A stretch of DNA of 64,000 nt from an uncultured Pseudoflavonifractor sp. (GCF_944387275.1 NZ_CALXEG010000001.1:62001-126000), one strand, 5' to 3'. Shown: positions 50,149 through 59,042, counted from the first letter of the stretch. The notes: generated from the letters alone by a model not told the origin. A program made the numbers and translations.

Positions 50149-50835
50149 TCAGAAGCCCCATTTATATCCGTAGCCCCACACGGTGGTGATGTAGGTGGGG
50201 TTCTGGGGGTTGTCCTCGATCTTGATGCGCAGGCGGCGGATATTCACGTCCACGATCTTCAGTTCGCCGAAGTAGTCCCTGCCCCAGACGGTGTCCAGGA
50301 TCTCTTCCCGGGAGAGGGCCTGGCCGGGCTTCTCCATGAAGAGCTTGATGATGGAGTACTCCACCGGGGTCAGCTTGACCCGCTGGCCGTTTTTCTCCAG
50401 GGTCTGGTTGCGGGTGTTGAGCAGGAAGGGGGGCTGGGAGATCTCCCCGCTGCTCTCCTTTTCGCCGCCGCCGGTGCGGCGGTAGAGGGCGTCGATGCGG
50501 GCGGTCAGCTCCGCCGGGGAGAAGGGCTTGGTCACATAGTCGTCGGCGCCGGTCATCAGGCCGGTTACCTTGTCCATCTCCTGGGTGCGGGCGGTGAGCA
50601 TGATGATGCCGATCTGGCTGTCGCTGGCCCGGATACGGCGGCAGACCTCAAAGCCGTCCATGTCGGGCAGCATGATGTCCAGCAGAGCCACCTTGATGTC
50701 CGGGTTGCGGCGCAGCTGGGCCAGGGCCTCCTCGCCGGTCTCGGCCTCGATGGCCTCGTAGCCCGCCCGCTTGAGATTGATGACCACAAAGCTGCGGATG
50801 TTGGCTTCATCCTCCAGCACAAGTACCTTTTTCAT
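50149..50835 (-). CDS. OmpR/PhoB-family response regulator
   Basis: 228-residue regulator. The receiver has VLEDE, phospho-Asp in VALLDIMLPDMDG (~54), LTAR and VTKPF. The C-terminal winged helix (~130-228) has LTPVEYSIIKLFMEKPGQ and IVDVNIRRLRIKIED. AAAGGAGG lies 7 bases before the ATG at 50835. It lies between a lipoprotein gene (23 bases upstream) and its kinase (29 bases downstream), so all three are cotranscribed. Confidence 0.94.
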   Translation of the reverse strand: MKKVLVLEDEANIRSFVVINLKRAGYEAIEAETGEEALAQLRRNPDIKVALLDIMLPDMDGFEVCRRIRASDSQIGIIMLTARTQEMDKVTGLMTGADDYVTKPFSPAELTARIDALYRRTGGGEKESSGEISQPPFLLNTRNQTLEKNGQRVKLTPVEYSIIKLFMEKPGQALSREEILDTVWGRDYFGELKIVDVNIRRLRIKIEDNPQNPTYITTVWGYGYKWGF

Positions 50836-50858
50836 GTTCTGCCTCCTTTTGTCCGGTG

Positions 50859-52217
50859 TTACCAGTCCGTTGTGCTCTGCTTGAACATCTGCTGCACGCC
50901 CGCCTCGTCCAGGCCGCAGTCCCAGACGTCGGTCCTGAGCTCGGCGGAGTAGATGGTGTTCTCGTCGGCGGTGAGGGTGAACCGCTCCCCCATGCGGGAG
51001 CGGGTATACCGGTTGGGCCCGGTCAGCTTGTAGATGGTGAGGAAGGTCTCCGGCTCCTCCCCCTCCCCGGTCCACAGGGCAAAGGCGGTGGCCTTCTCGC
51101 CGATGGTGGAGTACTGGCTGACGGTGATCTTGTTCTCCCACCAGTCGGGAAGGATAAAGTACCAGCCGTCGTCAAAGTTGTGGTAGGTGGTGAACACCGG
51201 CGTGCCCGCCCCGTTCATGTCGTACTGGACCCAGGTGTACAGGGTCTCCGCCGTGGTGGCCCCACCGCTGGAGATGAGGGGCACGGGCATGGGGATCTCC
51301 AGGAAGTTGTCGTCGTTGATGTCGGTGGGCATGGCGTCGTCCTTGGCGCGGCGGGTGGAGTTGCTCACACCCACGCCGCTGCCCGCCTCGCTGCTCTCCA
51401 GGGTGATGTTCTGCAGGGCGCCGTCCCGCCAGGCAAAGATGTCGGTGACCACGCCCTCCCCCTGGTAGGAGGTGATGAACAGCCCCGGGGCGGTGGTGTT
51501 GCCCTCGGCGTCCCCCCGGAGGTAGCCGGTCTGGACGCCGTCGGTCACGATGCCCGTGACCCCCTGGGACAGCATAGGGCTGGACCGGAGCACCAGGTCG
51601 TTCTCCTCGGCATCGTAGAACTCCACCCGGCTCTTGCCCTCAATGGTGTCCAGGCGCACCACGGCGATCTCTTTCCGGTTGTCCATGTCCAGGTCCTGGA
51701 GCTCAAAGCTGGTGTATCCGGTGCGGAGCATCTCGGTGGCCTGGTAGCGCTCGATGGAGTAGACCGACAGGACATAGGCGTTGCCGCTCACCAGCCAGCT
51801 CACCACCAGCTCCTTGCCCTGGCTGCCGCTCAGGTCCTCATAGCTGATGGAGTTGATGGCGGAGCCCTCCCCCTCGATGACGGTGCCCAGCTCGTAGCCG
51901 TCGTCGGTGAGGCGGAAGATGTAGATCTTCAGGGGCTTGTCGTCGTTGGCGGCGCTGACCCGGAAAAAGGCCAGGGCCTCCATGACGCCGTCCCCGTCCA
52001 GGTCCTGGAGCTGGACAGGCTGGTTGTTGGCGCCCATGATGGGGGCGGCGTACTCGGCGCCGGTACCGGTGGTGACCTCCTCGATCTTCTCCTGGAGGTT
52101 CTGGTACTCCTCAGGCAGCTTGGGCAGGGTGAACAGCTCGTCCACCGAGCGGAAGCAGCCGGTGAGGGTGCCCAACAGCAGGGCCGCGGCGACAAACAGC
52201 AGGCATGTTTTCTTCAT
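50859..52217 (-). CDS. Secreted lipoprotein with FG-GAP/VCBS-like repeats
   Basis: 452-residue lipoprotein (lipobox LTGC, Cys21). The mature part holds repeated short Asp-rich motifs in beta-propeller-like spacing: LQDLDGDGVMEALAFF near 72, YEDLSGSQGKELVV near 130, LQDLDMDNRKEIAVV near 175 and PTDINDDNFLEIPM near 290. These resemble FG-GAP calcium-binding blades. It is the first gene of an operon with a response regulator and kinase, so it may be an accessory sensor or be controlled by that system. No enzymatic motif is seen. GGAGG precedes the ATG. Confidence 0.75.
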   Translation of the reverse strand: MKKTCLLFVAAALLLGTLTGCFRSVDELFTLPKLPEEYQNLQEKIEEVTTGTGAEYAAPIMGANNQPVQLQDLDGDGVMEALAFFRVSAANDDKPLKIYIFRLTDDGYELGTVIEGEGSAINSISYEDLSGSQGKELVVSWLVSGNAYVLSVYSIERYQATEMLRTGYTSFELQDLDMDNRKEIAVVRLDTIEGKSRVEFYDAEENDLVLRSSPMLSQGVTGIVTDGVQTGYLRGDAEGNTTAPGLFITSYQGEGVVTDIFAWRDGALQNITLESSEAGSGVGVSNSTRRAKDDAMPTDINDDNFLEIPMPVPLISSGGATTAETLYTWVQYDMNGAGTPVFTTYHNFDDGWYFILPDWWENKITVSQYSTIGEKATAFALWTGEGEEPETFLTIYKLTGPNRYTRSRMGERFTLTADENTIYSAELRTDVWDCGLDEAGVQQMFKQSTTDW

Positions 52218-52364
52218 CTCAAAACCCTCCGGGGGCAGAATGTGGCGGTGTTGGGGGCCGGAGGAAGTCCTCCGGCCCGTGCTGCGTATTCAGAGAATAT
52301 CATATCACATTTCCCTGTTGTTTGGTATGGTAATTTGCAAATTTTATGTCTCCCACGCCCACGG

Positions 52365-52394
52365 TTGACTTTTCCCCGCCCCGTAGGATACAAT
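52365..52394 (+). promoter_or_regulatory. Promoter of the cytidine deaminase gene
   Basis: TTGACT (52365-52370), 18 bases, TACAAT (52389-52394), 21 bases before the start codon. Confidence 0.65.
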
Positions 52395-52415
52395 GAATCA
52401 AAGGAGGCATGCCCT

Positions 52416-52820
52416 ATGACCGATCGAGAACTGGTAGAACTGGCCTTTACCATGCTGGAGCGCTCCTACGTGCCCTACTCCGGCTTTCCCGTGGGCGCGG
52501 CGCTGGAGTGTGCCGACGGCACGGTGTTCACCGGCTGCAACGTGGAAAATGCGGCCTACGGCTCCACCATCTGCGCCGAGCGCACCGCCCTTGTGAAGGC
52601 GGTGAGCGAGGGCCACCGGGACGACTGGAGGCGCATCGCGGTGGTGGGCAATTCGGCGGACTACTGCTGGCCCTGCGGCTCCTGCCGGCAGATGCTCTAT
52701 GAGTTTGCCCCCGACCTGACGGTGCTGGTGGCCCGTGGAGACCACGAATTTGTCACCCTGTCCCTGAAGGACCTGCTGCCCTATGGCTTCGGCCCCAAGT
52801 CCCTGGACATCGAGAAGTAA
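52416..52820 (+). CDS. cdd: Cytidine deaminase
   Basis: 134-residue enzyme converting (deoxy)cytidine to (deoxy)uridine in pyrimidine salvage. The zinc/catalytic motif TICAERTALVKAV carries Cys and Glu, and PCGSCRQML gives the other two zinc cysteines, the all-Cys site of the small homotetrameric type. The start YVPYSGFPVGAAL is also characteristic. AAGGAGG lies 8 bases before the ATG at 52416. Monocistronic, with its own promoter and terminator. Confidence 0.95.
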   Translation: MTDRELVELAFTMLERSYVPYSGFPVGAALECADGTVFTGCNVENAAYGSTICAERTALVKAVSEGHRDDWRRIAVVGNSADYCWPCGSCRQMLYEFAPDLTVLVARGDHEFVTLSLKDLLPYGFGPKSLDIEK

Positions 52821-52827
52821 AAACAGC

Positions 52828-52875
52828 GCAGACAGCCCGGCAGACCATCTGGTCCGCCGGGCTGTCTCTGTTTTA
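52828..52875. terminator. Terminator between cdd and a convergent kinase gene
   Basis: AGACAGCCCGGC pairs with GCCGGGCTGTCT around 14 bases that themselves pair (AGACCA/TGGTC-like), followed by CTGTTTTATT. Confidence 0.85.
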
Positions 52876-52882
52876 TTCTGTT

Positions 52883-54379
52883 TCAGGCCAGCTTTTTCTC
52901 CTCTTCCGGCTGATCCGGGGCGGTCTGCTGGGCGGGCGGAGCCAGGGGGAGCACCACGGTCATGCGGGTGCCGATGCCCTCCCGGCTGGTCACCTCGAAC
53001 CAGCCGCCGTGGCGGTCCACGATCCACTTGGCGATGGCCAGGCCCAGGCCGGTGCCGCCGGTCTGGCGGGCCCGGGACTGGTCGGTGCGGTAGAACCGCT
53101 CGAAGATGTGGGGCAGGCTGGCCGCGTCAATGCCCTGGCCCTCGTCCTGGACGGTGAGCCGGGCGGTGCCGTCCCGCTTCTCCACCCCCAGGCGGATCTT
53201 GCCGCCGGCAGGGGTATATTTGATGGAGTTGTCCACCAGAATGCGCATGGCCTGCTTGATGAGGCCCACGTCGGCGTTTATGGTCACGCTCTCCTCCCAC
53301 CGGGCGGAGAACTGGTGGGTCTGATCGATCATCTCGGTCTCCCGCAGCACCTCGGCGGCCACGGCAGTCAGGTCGAAGTTCTCAAACTCCACGTGCATGG
53401 ACTCGTTGTCCCCCCGGGCCAGGAAGAGCAGCTGCTCCACCAGCTCCTTCATAGAGGCGGCCTCGGCGCTGATGGCGTCGATGGCCTCCTGGCGGGTGGC
53501 GGGGTCGTCCTTGCCCCAGCGGTTGAGCATGTTGGCGTACCCCTGGATGACGGCGATGGGGGTGCGCAGCTCATGGCTGGCGTCGGAGACAAAGCGCATC
53601 TGGGAGCGGTAGGCCTCGTTGATCCGGTCCAGCATGGCGTTGATGGCCTCGGCCAGGGTCTTGAGCTCCTTCTGCTGGCCGGTCACCGAGATGCGGGTAT
53701 CCAGGTGGGTGGCGTTGATCTGGTCCAGCTTGCCCGCCAGGGCCTGGAGCTCCTCGGGGGACATGCCGGAGACCGTGTTGAGCCGGGCGGCTGCGGCGGC
53801 CAGGTCCTGGATGGGCCGCAGGGTCTTTTTGATGGTCCCGGCGTTTTTGAACAGATTGGAGATCAGACTCAGCAGCTGGAACACCAGCAGCACCCGGGAC
53901 ACCACGGAGAAGAAGGTCATGGGGCTCTGGAGATCCAGGGTGATGGTGTAGGGCTCCTCTCCCGGCATGGCCACAGTGTAGCTGGTGGTGCCGCCGGTGC
54001 GGAAGTGAATCAGAAAGAAAAAGTTTATGTCGCCCGGGTTGAAGTACCGCACGCCCTGGGCGGTGTCGTCCGGAGCGGGCAGCCACTCAGGCAGGCGAAA
54101 GCCCGCGCCGTCGGCGCTGCCCGCGGTGACGATGTAGTTGCCCGCGTTCATCCACTCGGTGGCCTCCGCCGTGGGCACGCCCCGCTCCTCCACCAGGCCG
54201 TTGATGTGGGCGGCCTGCTGCTCCGCCCAGACGAACATGCCCCCGCAGAACAGCAGGGAGATGAGCAGGTTCATGCCCACATAGATGCCCAGCAGGCGGA
54301 AGAAGAGCCTGGTGTTGAGCCGCAGGACAATGGAGGACTTTACCTCTCCCGCCGTCCTGTTGACTTGTTTTCGTGCCAT
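52883..54379 (-). CDS. Sensor histidine kinase (ArlS/CssS-like)
   Basis: 498-residue kinase. TM1 (LFFRLLGIYVGMNLLISLLF) and TM2 (~165-185, FFSVVSRVLLVFQLLSLI) flank a 120-residue external sensor. A HAMP-like linker precedes HisKA (DASHELRTPIAVIQGYANML, His ~268) and HATPase_c (LVDNSIKYTPAG, GTGLGLAIAK). It lies 37 bases downstream of its response regulator. The extracellular domain shows no recognisable fold. Confidence 0.92.
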   Translation of the reverse strand: MARKQVNRTAGEVKSSIVLRLNTRLFFRLLGIYVGMNLLISLLFCGGMFVWAEQQAAHINGLVEERGVPTAEATEWMNAGNYIVTAGSADGAGFRLPEWLPAPDDTAQGVRYFNPGDINFFFLIHFRTGGTTSYTVAMPGEEPYTITLDLQSPMTFFSVVSRVLLVFQLLSLISNLFKNAGTIKKTLRPIQDLAAAAARLNTVSGMSPEELQALAGKLDQINATHLDTRISVTGQQKELKTLAEAINAMLDRINEAYRSQMRFVSDASHELRTPIAVIQGYANMLNRWGKDDPATRQEAIDAISAEAASMKELVEQLLFLARGDNESMHVEFENFDLTAVAAEVLRETEMIDQTHQFSARWEESVTINADVGLIKQAMRILVDNSIKYTPAGGKIRLGVEKRDGTARLTVQDEGQGIDAASLPHIFERFYRTDQSRARQTGGTGLGLAIAKWIVDRHGGWFEVTSREGIGTRMTVVLPLAPPAQQTAPDQPEEEKKLA

Positions 54380-54416
54380 ACCGCATTCCCCATTCCGCGC
54401 AAGCCGTTGCCGTCCC

Positions 54417-55100
54417 TTACTCGTTCTCCTCCCGAATCACATAGCCCACGCCACGGACGGTGTGGATGAGCTTGATGCCGAAGGCCTCGTCGATCTTGGC
54501 CCGGAGGAACCGGATGTACACGTCCACCGCGTTGGTCTCCCCCACGAAGTCAAAGCCCCACACATTGTCCAGCAGGGATTCACGGGAGATGACCTTCTCC
54601 TTGTTCTCCAGCAGGTAGCGCAGCAGGTCAAACTCCCGGCGGGTCAGCTCCACCGGGGTGCCCTTGACGGTGACCCCGTGGCGCTCCGGGTCCATGGTCA
54701 GGGGTCCGGCGGTGAGCACGGTCCCCTCCTGCCGGGCGGGCCGCTTTCGCAGGGCGGCCCGGATGCGGGCCAGCAGCTCCTCGATCTCAAAGGGCTTGGT
54801 GATGTAGTCGTCGGCCCCCGAGTCCAGCCCGGACACCTTGTCCACCACCGCGTCCCGGGCGGTGACCATAATGACGGGCACCTGGCTCTCCCGCCGCAGG
54901 CGGCGGAGCACCTCCATGCCCGACATGGACGGGAGCATGATGTCCAGCAGGATCAGGTCAAAGTGACCGCTGAGGGCCTTCTCCAGGCCCTCCCGGCCGT
55001 CAAAGGCCTTCTCCACCTCGTAGCCCTCGTAGCGCAGCTCCAGCTCCACCACACGGGCCAGCTTCTCCTCGTCCTCCACCAGCAGAATCCTGTCCGCCAT
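54417..55100 (-). CDS. OmpR-family response regulator (ArlR/CssR-like)
   Basis: 227-residue regulator. The receiver begins RILLVEDEEKLARVVELEL, with phospho-Asp in LILLDIMLPSMSG (~52), VTAR and ITKPF. The winged-helix part (~130-227) has LTRREFDLLRYLLENKEKV and VDVYIRFLRAKIDE. The ATG at 55100 has GGGAGG about 10 bases upstream; the longer reading overlaps the DUF4342 gene without a ribosome site. It is cotranscribed with the kinase at 52883, and probably with the DUF4342 gene 38 bases upstream. Confidence 0.93.
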   Translation of the reverse strand: MADRILLVEDEEKLARVVELELRYEGYEVEKAFDGREGLEKALSGHFDLILLDIMLPSMSGMEVLRRLRRESQVPVIMVTARDAVVDKVSGLDSGADDYITKPFEIEELLARIRAALRKRPARQEGTVLTAGPLTMDPERHGVTVKGTPVELTRREFDLLRYLLENKEKVISRESLLDNVWGFDFVGETNAVDVYIRFLRAKIDEAFGIKLIHTVRGVGYVIREENE

Positions 55101-55138
55101 ACCCCTTTGCCTCCCAACAGGCGGCCTCTGCGCCGCCC

Positions 55139-55978
55139 TTACTTCTTTCCGCCGCCGGAGAGCCACCGGTCCAGCTCCTCCAGCTTTTTGTCCACGGCCC
55201 CCAGGGCCTTATCCACGGCGTCCATGGCCTTGTCGGCCACTTCAGCCTTCTGGGCGGCCTCCGCCGCCTTCTTCACGGCCTTCTCCGCGGCCTGGGCGGC
55301 CTTTTCCGCCGCTTTCACCGCCTTCTCACCGGCGGCCTCGGCCTTTTTGTGCCGCTCCTGACTCTGCGCCTTCTCCTGCCGGTCCGCCTCCCCGGCGCGG
55401 GGCGCGGCCTTTTCCTTCTTCCCGTCGGCAAACTCCCGGCGCACCTGGTCCACCATGCCGTCCACCGTGTCGGACACGTTGTCCATCACGCCGTTGACAT
55501 CGTCCCTGCCCAGGTCCGGCCCGGCAAAGCGGTACCGGCAGCCCAGGAACAATCCGACGATCAGCAGAGGCATGGAGATCCAGAATGCCAGGATGATCAG
55601 CAGTGCCAGGATGAGCACCGGCATGGAGGTCATCATCTCCCCCCGGCGCCACACCTCGAACTGGTTCTCCACGGCGTGGCGGAGCAGGTTTTTCCCCGCC
55701 TCCCACACCTCGGCGGCGCCGTCCCGCCAGTCGCTGCGCTTCTTCCCGCCGCTCTGCCCGCTGTCCGGGCTGAGCACCAGCCGGGCGGCCTCCGCGGCCT
55801 TCTCCCCCGGCTTGGTGGTAAAGGTGGCGCCGGCGGTGCGGCTGCGCCCCGTCCGCTCCAGCAGGATGATGGCGTCCAGCAGATTGCCGTCGGTCCGCTC
55901 CAGGGCGTCCCGGCACGCCTCATAGGTGGCCCCCGACTTCTCCCGGAGGCGCTCCACCTGTTCCATTGTCACCGCCAT
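55139..55978 (-). CDS. DUF4342-type UBA-like membrane protein with long Ala/Lys/Glu coiled coil
   Basis: 279 residues. The N-terminal UBA-like domain (~1-45: MEQVERLREKSGATYEACRDALE) matches the DUF4342/EF-Ts-type helical bundle. Residues ~46-112 are a polar linker, ~113-140 a membrane helix (MPVLILALLIILAFWISMPLLIVGLFLG), and ~165-279 a highly charged Ala/Lys/Glu repeat predicted as long helix or coiled coil. The role is unknown; position directly before a two-component system suggests an envelope or stress function. GGGGGAG lies 7 bases before the ATG at 55978. Confidence 0.75.
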   Translation of the reverse strand: MAVTMEQVERLREKSGATYEACRDALERTDGNLLDAIILLERTGRSRTAGATFTTKPGEKAAEAARLVLSPDSGQSGGKKRSDWRDGAAEVWEAGKNLLRHAVENQFEVWRRGEMMTSMPVLILALLIILAFWISMPLLIVGLFLGCRYRFAGPDLGRDDVNGVMDNVSDTVDGMVDQVRREFADGKKEKAAPRAGEADRQEKAQSQERHKKAEAAGEKAVKAAEKAAQAAEKAVKKAAEAAQKAEVADKAMDAVDKALGAVDKKLEELDRWLSGGGKK

Positions 55979-56076
55979 GGACGCTCCCCCATTTCCTGTT
56001 ATCTGGCAACAGTATACCCCCGCAAGGGGGCGGAGACCATTTACCGATCCTTAAAAGTCAATTAAAATGCCGTCTC

Positions 56077-57249
56077 TCACAGCCGGGCCACGCCGGTGTC
56101 CCGGGCAGCCTGGGCCACGGCCTTGGCCACGGCGGGGGTGACTCTGGGGTCAAAGCCCTCGGGCACGATGTGGGTCAGGGACAGGTCGTCCCCCACCAGG
56201 TCGGCCAGGGCCCGGGCGGCGGCCAGCTTCATCTCGTCGTTGATGTCCCTGGCCCGCACGTCCAGGGCGCCCCGGAACACGCCGGGGAAGGCCATCATGT
56301 TGTTGATCTGGTTGGGGAAGTCGCTCCGGCCGGTGCCCACCACGGCGGCGCCGGCGGCCAGGGCCACGTCGGGCATGATCTCGGGCACCGGGTTGGCCAT
56401 GGCGAAGAGGATGGGGTCCTTGGCCATGGTGCGCACCATGTCGCCGGTGACCAGGTTGGGGGCGGACACGCCCACAAACAGGTCGGCGCCCACCAGGGCC
56501 TCGGCCAGGCCGCCCCGGACAGTGGGCTGGCTCATATCGGCCAGCTCGGCCAGATAGGGGTCGTCGGCCAGGTCGGGACGGCCGGGGTACACCACGCCGT
56601 GGATGTCGCAGAGGACGGCGTGGCGCAGGCCCATCTTCCACAGCAGCTTGAACACGGCGGTGCCCGCCGCGCCCGCGCCGGAGAACACGGCATGGATGTC
56701 CTCGATCTTCTTTCCGGTGAGCTTGAGGGCGTTGGTGAGGGCGGCCGCCACCACGATGGCGGTGCCGTGCTGGTCGTCGTGGAAAATGGGGATGTCGCAG
56801 CACTCCTTCAGCCGCTTCTCGATCTCAAAGCACCGGGGGGCCGAGATGTCCTCCAGGTTGACGCCGCCGAAGGAGCCGGCCAGCAGGCGGATGGTGTTGA
56901 CGATGTCGTCCACATTCTTGCTGCGGATGCACAGGGGGATGGCGTCCACGTTGCCGAAGGCCTTGAGCAGGAGGCACTTGCCCTCCATGACGGGCATGCC
57001 GGCCTCGGGGCCGATGTCGCCCAGGCCCAGCACGGCGGTGCCGTCGGTGACCACGGTGACCGTGTTCCACCGGCCGGTGAGCTCAAAGCTCTTCTCCGGG
57101 TCCTTGTGGATCTCCAGACAGGGGGCGGCCACGCCGGGGGTGTAGGCCAGGGAGAGGGCCTCCCGGCTGTCCACCGCCACCTTGGGCGTCACGCTCAGCT
57201 TGCCTTTCCACTCATAGTGCAGGCGCAGGGACTCTTTTGCATAATCCAT
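56077..57249 (-). CDS. NAD(P)-dependent malic enzyme
   Basis: 390-residue decarboxylating malate dehydrogenase of the short bacterial type (no phosphotransacetylase domain). Motifs: LAYTPGVAAPC, LGLGDIGPEAGMPVMEGK, FHDDQHGTAIV (metal site) and the Rossmann stretch FSGAGAAGTAVFKLL. It converts malate to pyruvate and CO2. The ATG at 57249 is chosen by alignment with short malic enzymes, with AGAGG about 12 bases upstream; the ATG at 57273 is an alternative. Apparently monocistronic. Confidence 0.92.
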   Translation of the reverse strand: MDYAKESLRLHYEWKGKLSVTPKVAVDSREALSLAYTPGVAAPCLEIHKDPEKSFELTGRWNTVTVVTDGTAVLGLGDIGPEAGMPVMEGKCLLLKAFGNVDAIPLCIRSKNVDDIVNTIRLLAGSFGGVNLEDISAPRCFEIEKRLKECCDIPIFHDDQHGTAIVVAAALTNALKLTGKKIEDIHAVFSGAGAAGTAVFKLLWKMGLRHAVLCDIHGVVYPGRPDLADDPYLAELADMSQPTVRGGLAEALVGADLFVGVSAPNLVTGDMVRTMAKDPILFAMANPVPEIMPDVALAAGAAVVGTGRSDFPNQINNMMAFPGVFRGALDVRARDINDEMKLAAARALADLVGDDLSLTHIVPEGFDPRVTPAVAKAVAQAARDTGVARL

Positions 57250-57379
57250 AATACATTGGGCCTCTTTTCGCATGATTTTCCGGCGTCGCTCCGCCGTTTT
57301 TCCGCTGATCGCGGTTTTCATATTTTGTTATTATACTATGCCCGTCAAAATGGCGCAAGGGCGGCCGTTCCTTTCCACT

Positions 57380-57408
57380 TTACCCGTACGGAGCGGATGT
57401 GGTATAAT
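57380..57408 (+). promoter_or_regulatory. Promoter of the secreted-protein gene at 57462
   Basis: TTACCC (57380-57385), 17 bases, TATAAT (57403-57408). Confidence 0.55.
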
Positions 57409-57461
57409 AGTAGTGTATCGACTTATTTTCCCCCACCTGTTTTCCGGGAGGTGTGCCAACT

Positions 57462-58658
57462 GTGAACTGGAAAAAGTGCCTGCTCTCTCTGCTGTGCGCC
57501 GCCGCCATTGTGCTGGGCATCACCCTGTCCGGCGCCCAGGCGGCTGAGGGCAAGATCACCATTCTGTGCCTCAACGACCAGGTGATCACCCCCATCAGCT
57601 CCACCAATATGCCCCTCAAGGTGGGCGGCACCTACTATCTCCCCTATACGGTGTTTGACCCCGCCGTAGTGGACGTGGACCTGGGAGTCAAGTACTCCCT
57701 GCGGGACAATGTCCTGACCCTCTATACCAAGCAGGTGCTGCTGAAATACGACCTGAACGCCGGCACCTGTGAGGACCGGGACGGCAACACCGGATACACC
57801 CGGGCCGTTGTCCGGGGCAGCATGATCTATGTCTCCATGCCCAGTGTGTGCTCCTATTTCGGCATCCAGTTCTACCAGGAGGCCACCGTCTACGGCCAGG
57901 TCATCCGCCTGACCACCTCCAGCGCGGTGCTCTCCGACCGGGCCTTCATGGACTCCGCCCTGTCCACCTCCATTGCCGACGCCTACAAGAAATACTGGCA
58001 GGCCCGGGAGAGCCTGGTCCCCTCTCCCTCCCCCTCCCAGTCGGCCTCCCCGTCTCCGTCGGTCCCCGTGGCCTCCCCCTCCCCGTCGCCCACCAGCACC
58101 GGCAGTGACGACAGGCGGTATGTGACGGTGGCGCTGGCCTTCCGCCACACCGACGGTACCGGGCTGGCCGATATTCTGGACACCCTGGCCCAAAACAGCC
58201 TGTCCGCCCTCTTTCTCCTGCCGCCGGACGCCATAGGGGACAACGCCGCCCTCATCCGCCGCATGGTGGGCGCGGGGCACAGCGTGGGGCTGTCGGTGGC
58301 CGGGGGCCCTGCCGCCGACGCCGTCCAGCTGCTGTCCGAAGGCAACCGGCTGCTGGAGCTGGCCGCCCACATGAACACCCGCACCGTACTGGTGGAGAAC
58401 GGGGACGACGACACCATCGAAGCCCTGGAGGCCGACGGCTGGTCGGCCTGGGTGGGCAACGTCTCCCTGCCCGAGTCCTCCTCGGTCTCCTACTGCGCGT
58501 CCTCCGTGCTCCGCAGCGTGGACGCCAAGCGCTCCCTGGCCTACATAACTCTGGACGACGACGCCCGCTCGGCCCAGGTGCTGGACATCATCCTGCCCAC
58601 CCTGCTGGAGGACGGGTATACCTTCCGTCTGGCCGTGGGCCAGGCCCTGGACTGGTGA
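57462..58658 (+). CDS. Secreted protein with copper-amine-oxidase-N-like domain and degenerate NodB-like domain
   Basis: 398 residues. The signal peptide (1-~27, ending AQAAEG) is followed by a beta-rich domain (~28-165) with duplicated stalk-like repeats resembling Cu-amine-oxidase N domains (YLPYTVFDP, LRDNVLTLYTK). A Ser/Pro linker (~187-215) leads to a C-terminal domain whose layout (VTVALAFRHTDGTGLADILDTL, LSALFLLPPDAI, RRMVGAGHSVGLSV) mirrors polysaccharide deacetylases. The catalytic TFDDG and HxxxH motifs are missing, so it is probably a wall-binding pseudo-enzyme. The GTG at 57462 has GGGAGG 10 bases upstream. Confidence 0.72.
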   Translation: MNWKKCLLSLLCAAAIVLGITLSGAQAAEGKITILCLNDQVITPISSTNMPLKVGGTYYLPYTVFDPAVVDVDLGVKYSLRDNVLTLYTKQVLLKYDLNAGTCEDRDGNTGYTRAVVRGSMIYVSMPSVCSYFGIQFYQEATVYGQVIRLTTSSAVLSDRAFMDSALSTSIADAYKKYWQARESLVPSPSPSQSASPSPSVPVASPSPSPTSTGSDDRRYVTVALAFRHTDGTGLADILDTLAQNSLSALFLLPPDAIGDNAALIRRMVGAGHSVGLSVAGGPAADAVQLLSEGNRLLELAAHMNTRTVLVENGDDDTIEALEADGWSAWVGNVSLPESSSVSYCASSVLRSVDAKRSLAYITLDDDARSAQVLDIILPTLLEDGYTFRLAVGQALDW

Positions 58659-58671
58659 GGAGGGCTGCTGC

Positions 58672-59037
58672 ATGAGAACGGTTGTGCTGAATCACCGTCC
58701 CGCCGGGCCGGACGAGGTCCCGGAGGGCCGCCGGGCCAGGCTGCTGCGGCACCTGCTGGGCCGGATGCTGGAGCTGGAGGAGGACGGGCTGCGGGTGCTC
58801 GGCCCCGCCGACCCCTTCGCCCTCCGGGCGCCGCTGGTGGCGGTGGACTTCACCGGCCGGGACAACCGTGAGATGGCCCGCCGCCTGGAGCAGGCGTATC
58901 ACATCATGGTGGACTGTACAGACCCGGCTGACCCTCACGGCGGCCTGCTCCGCCTCTGTCCCGCCCCCGGCGTCACCTTTGAGGATGTGGACTATGTCCA
59001 GGGCGCGGTGTACCGGCTGCTGCTGGAGCCGCGCTGA
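58672..59037 (+). CDS. Hypothetical 121-residue protein
   Basis: Short Arg/Leu-rich protein starting MRTVVLNHRPAGPDEVPEGR, downstream of the secreted protein by 13 bases with GAGGAGG before the ATG. The C-terminal half (RRLEQAYHIMVDCTDP, LRLCPAPGVTFEDVDYVQGAV) is faintly like the last strand-helix unit of class V aminotransferases, too weak to assign. No signal peptide or membrane helix. Function not recognised. Confidence 0.6.
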   Translation: MRTVVLNHRPAGPDEVPEGRRARLLRHLLGRMLELEEDGLRVLGPADPFALRAPLVAVDFTGRDNREMARRLEQAYHIMVDCTDPADPHGGLLRLCPAPGVTFEDVDYVQGAVYRLLLEPR

Positions 59038-59042
59038 TTTTC

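Noticed and set aside
58021-58105. Short CCCTCCCC-like repeats that might be a microsatellite or CRISPR-like array
   Set aside because: They encode the Ser/Pro linker of the secreted protein in frame; no repeat-spacer pattern.
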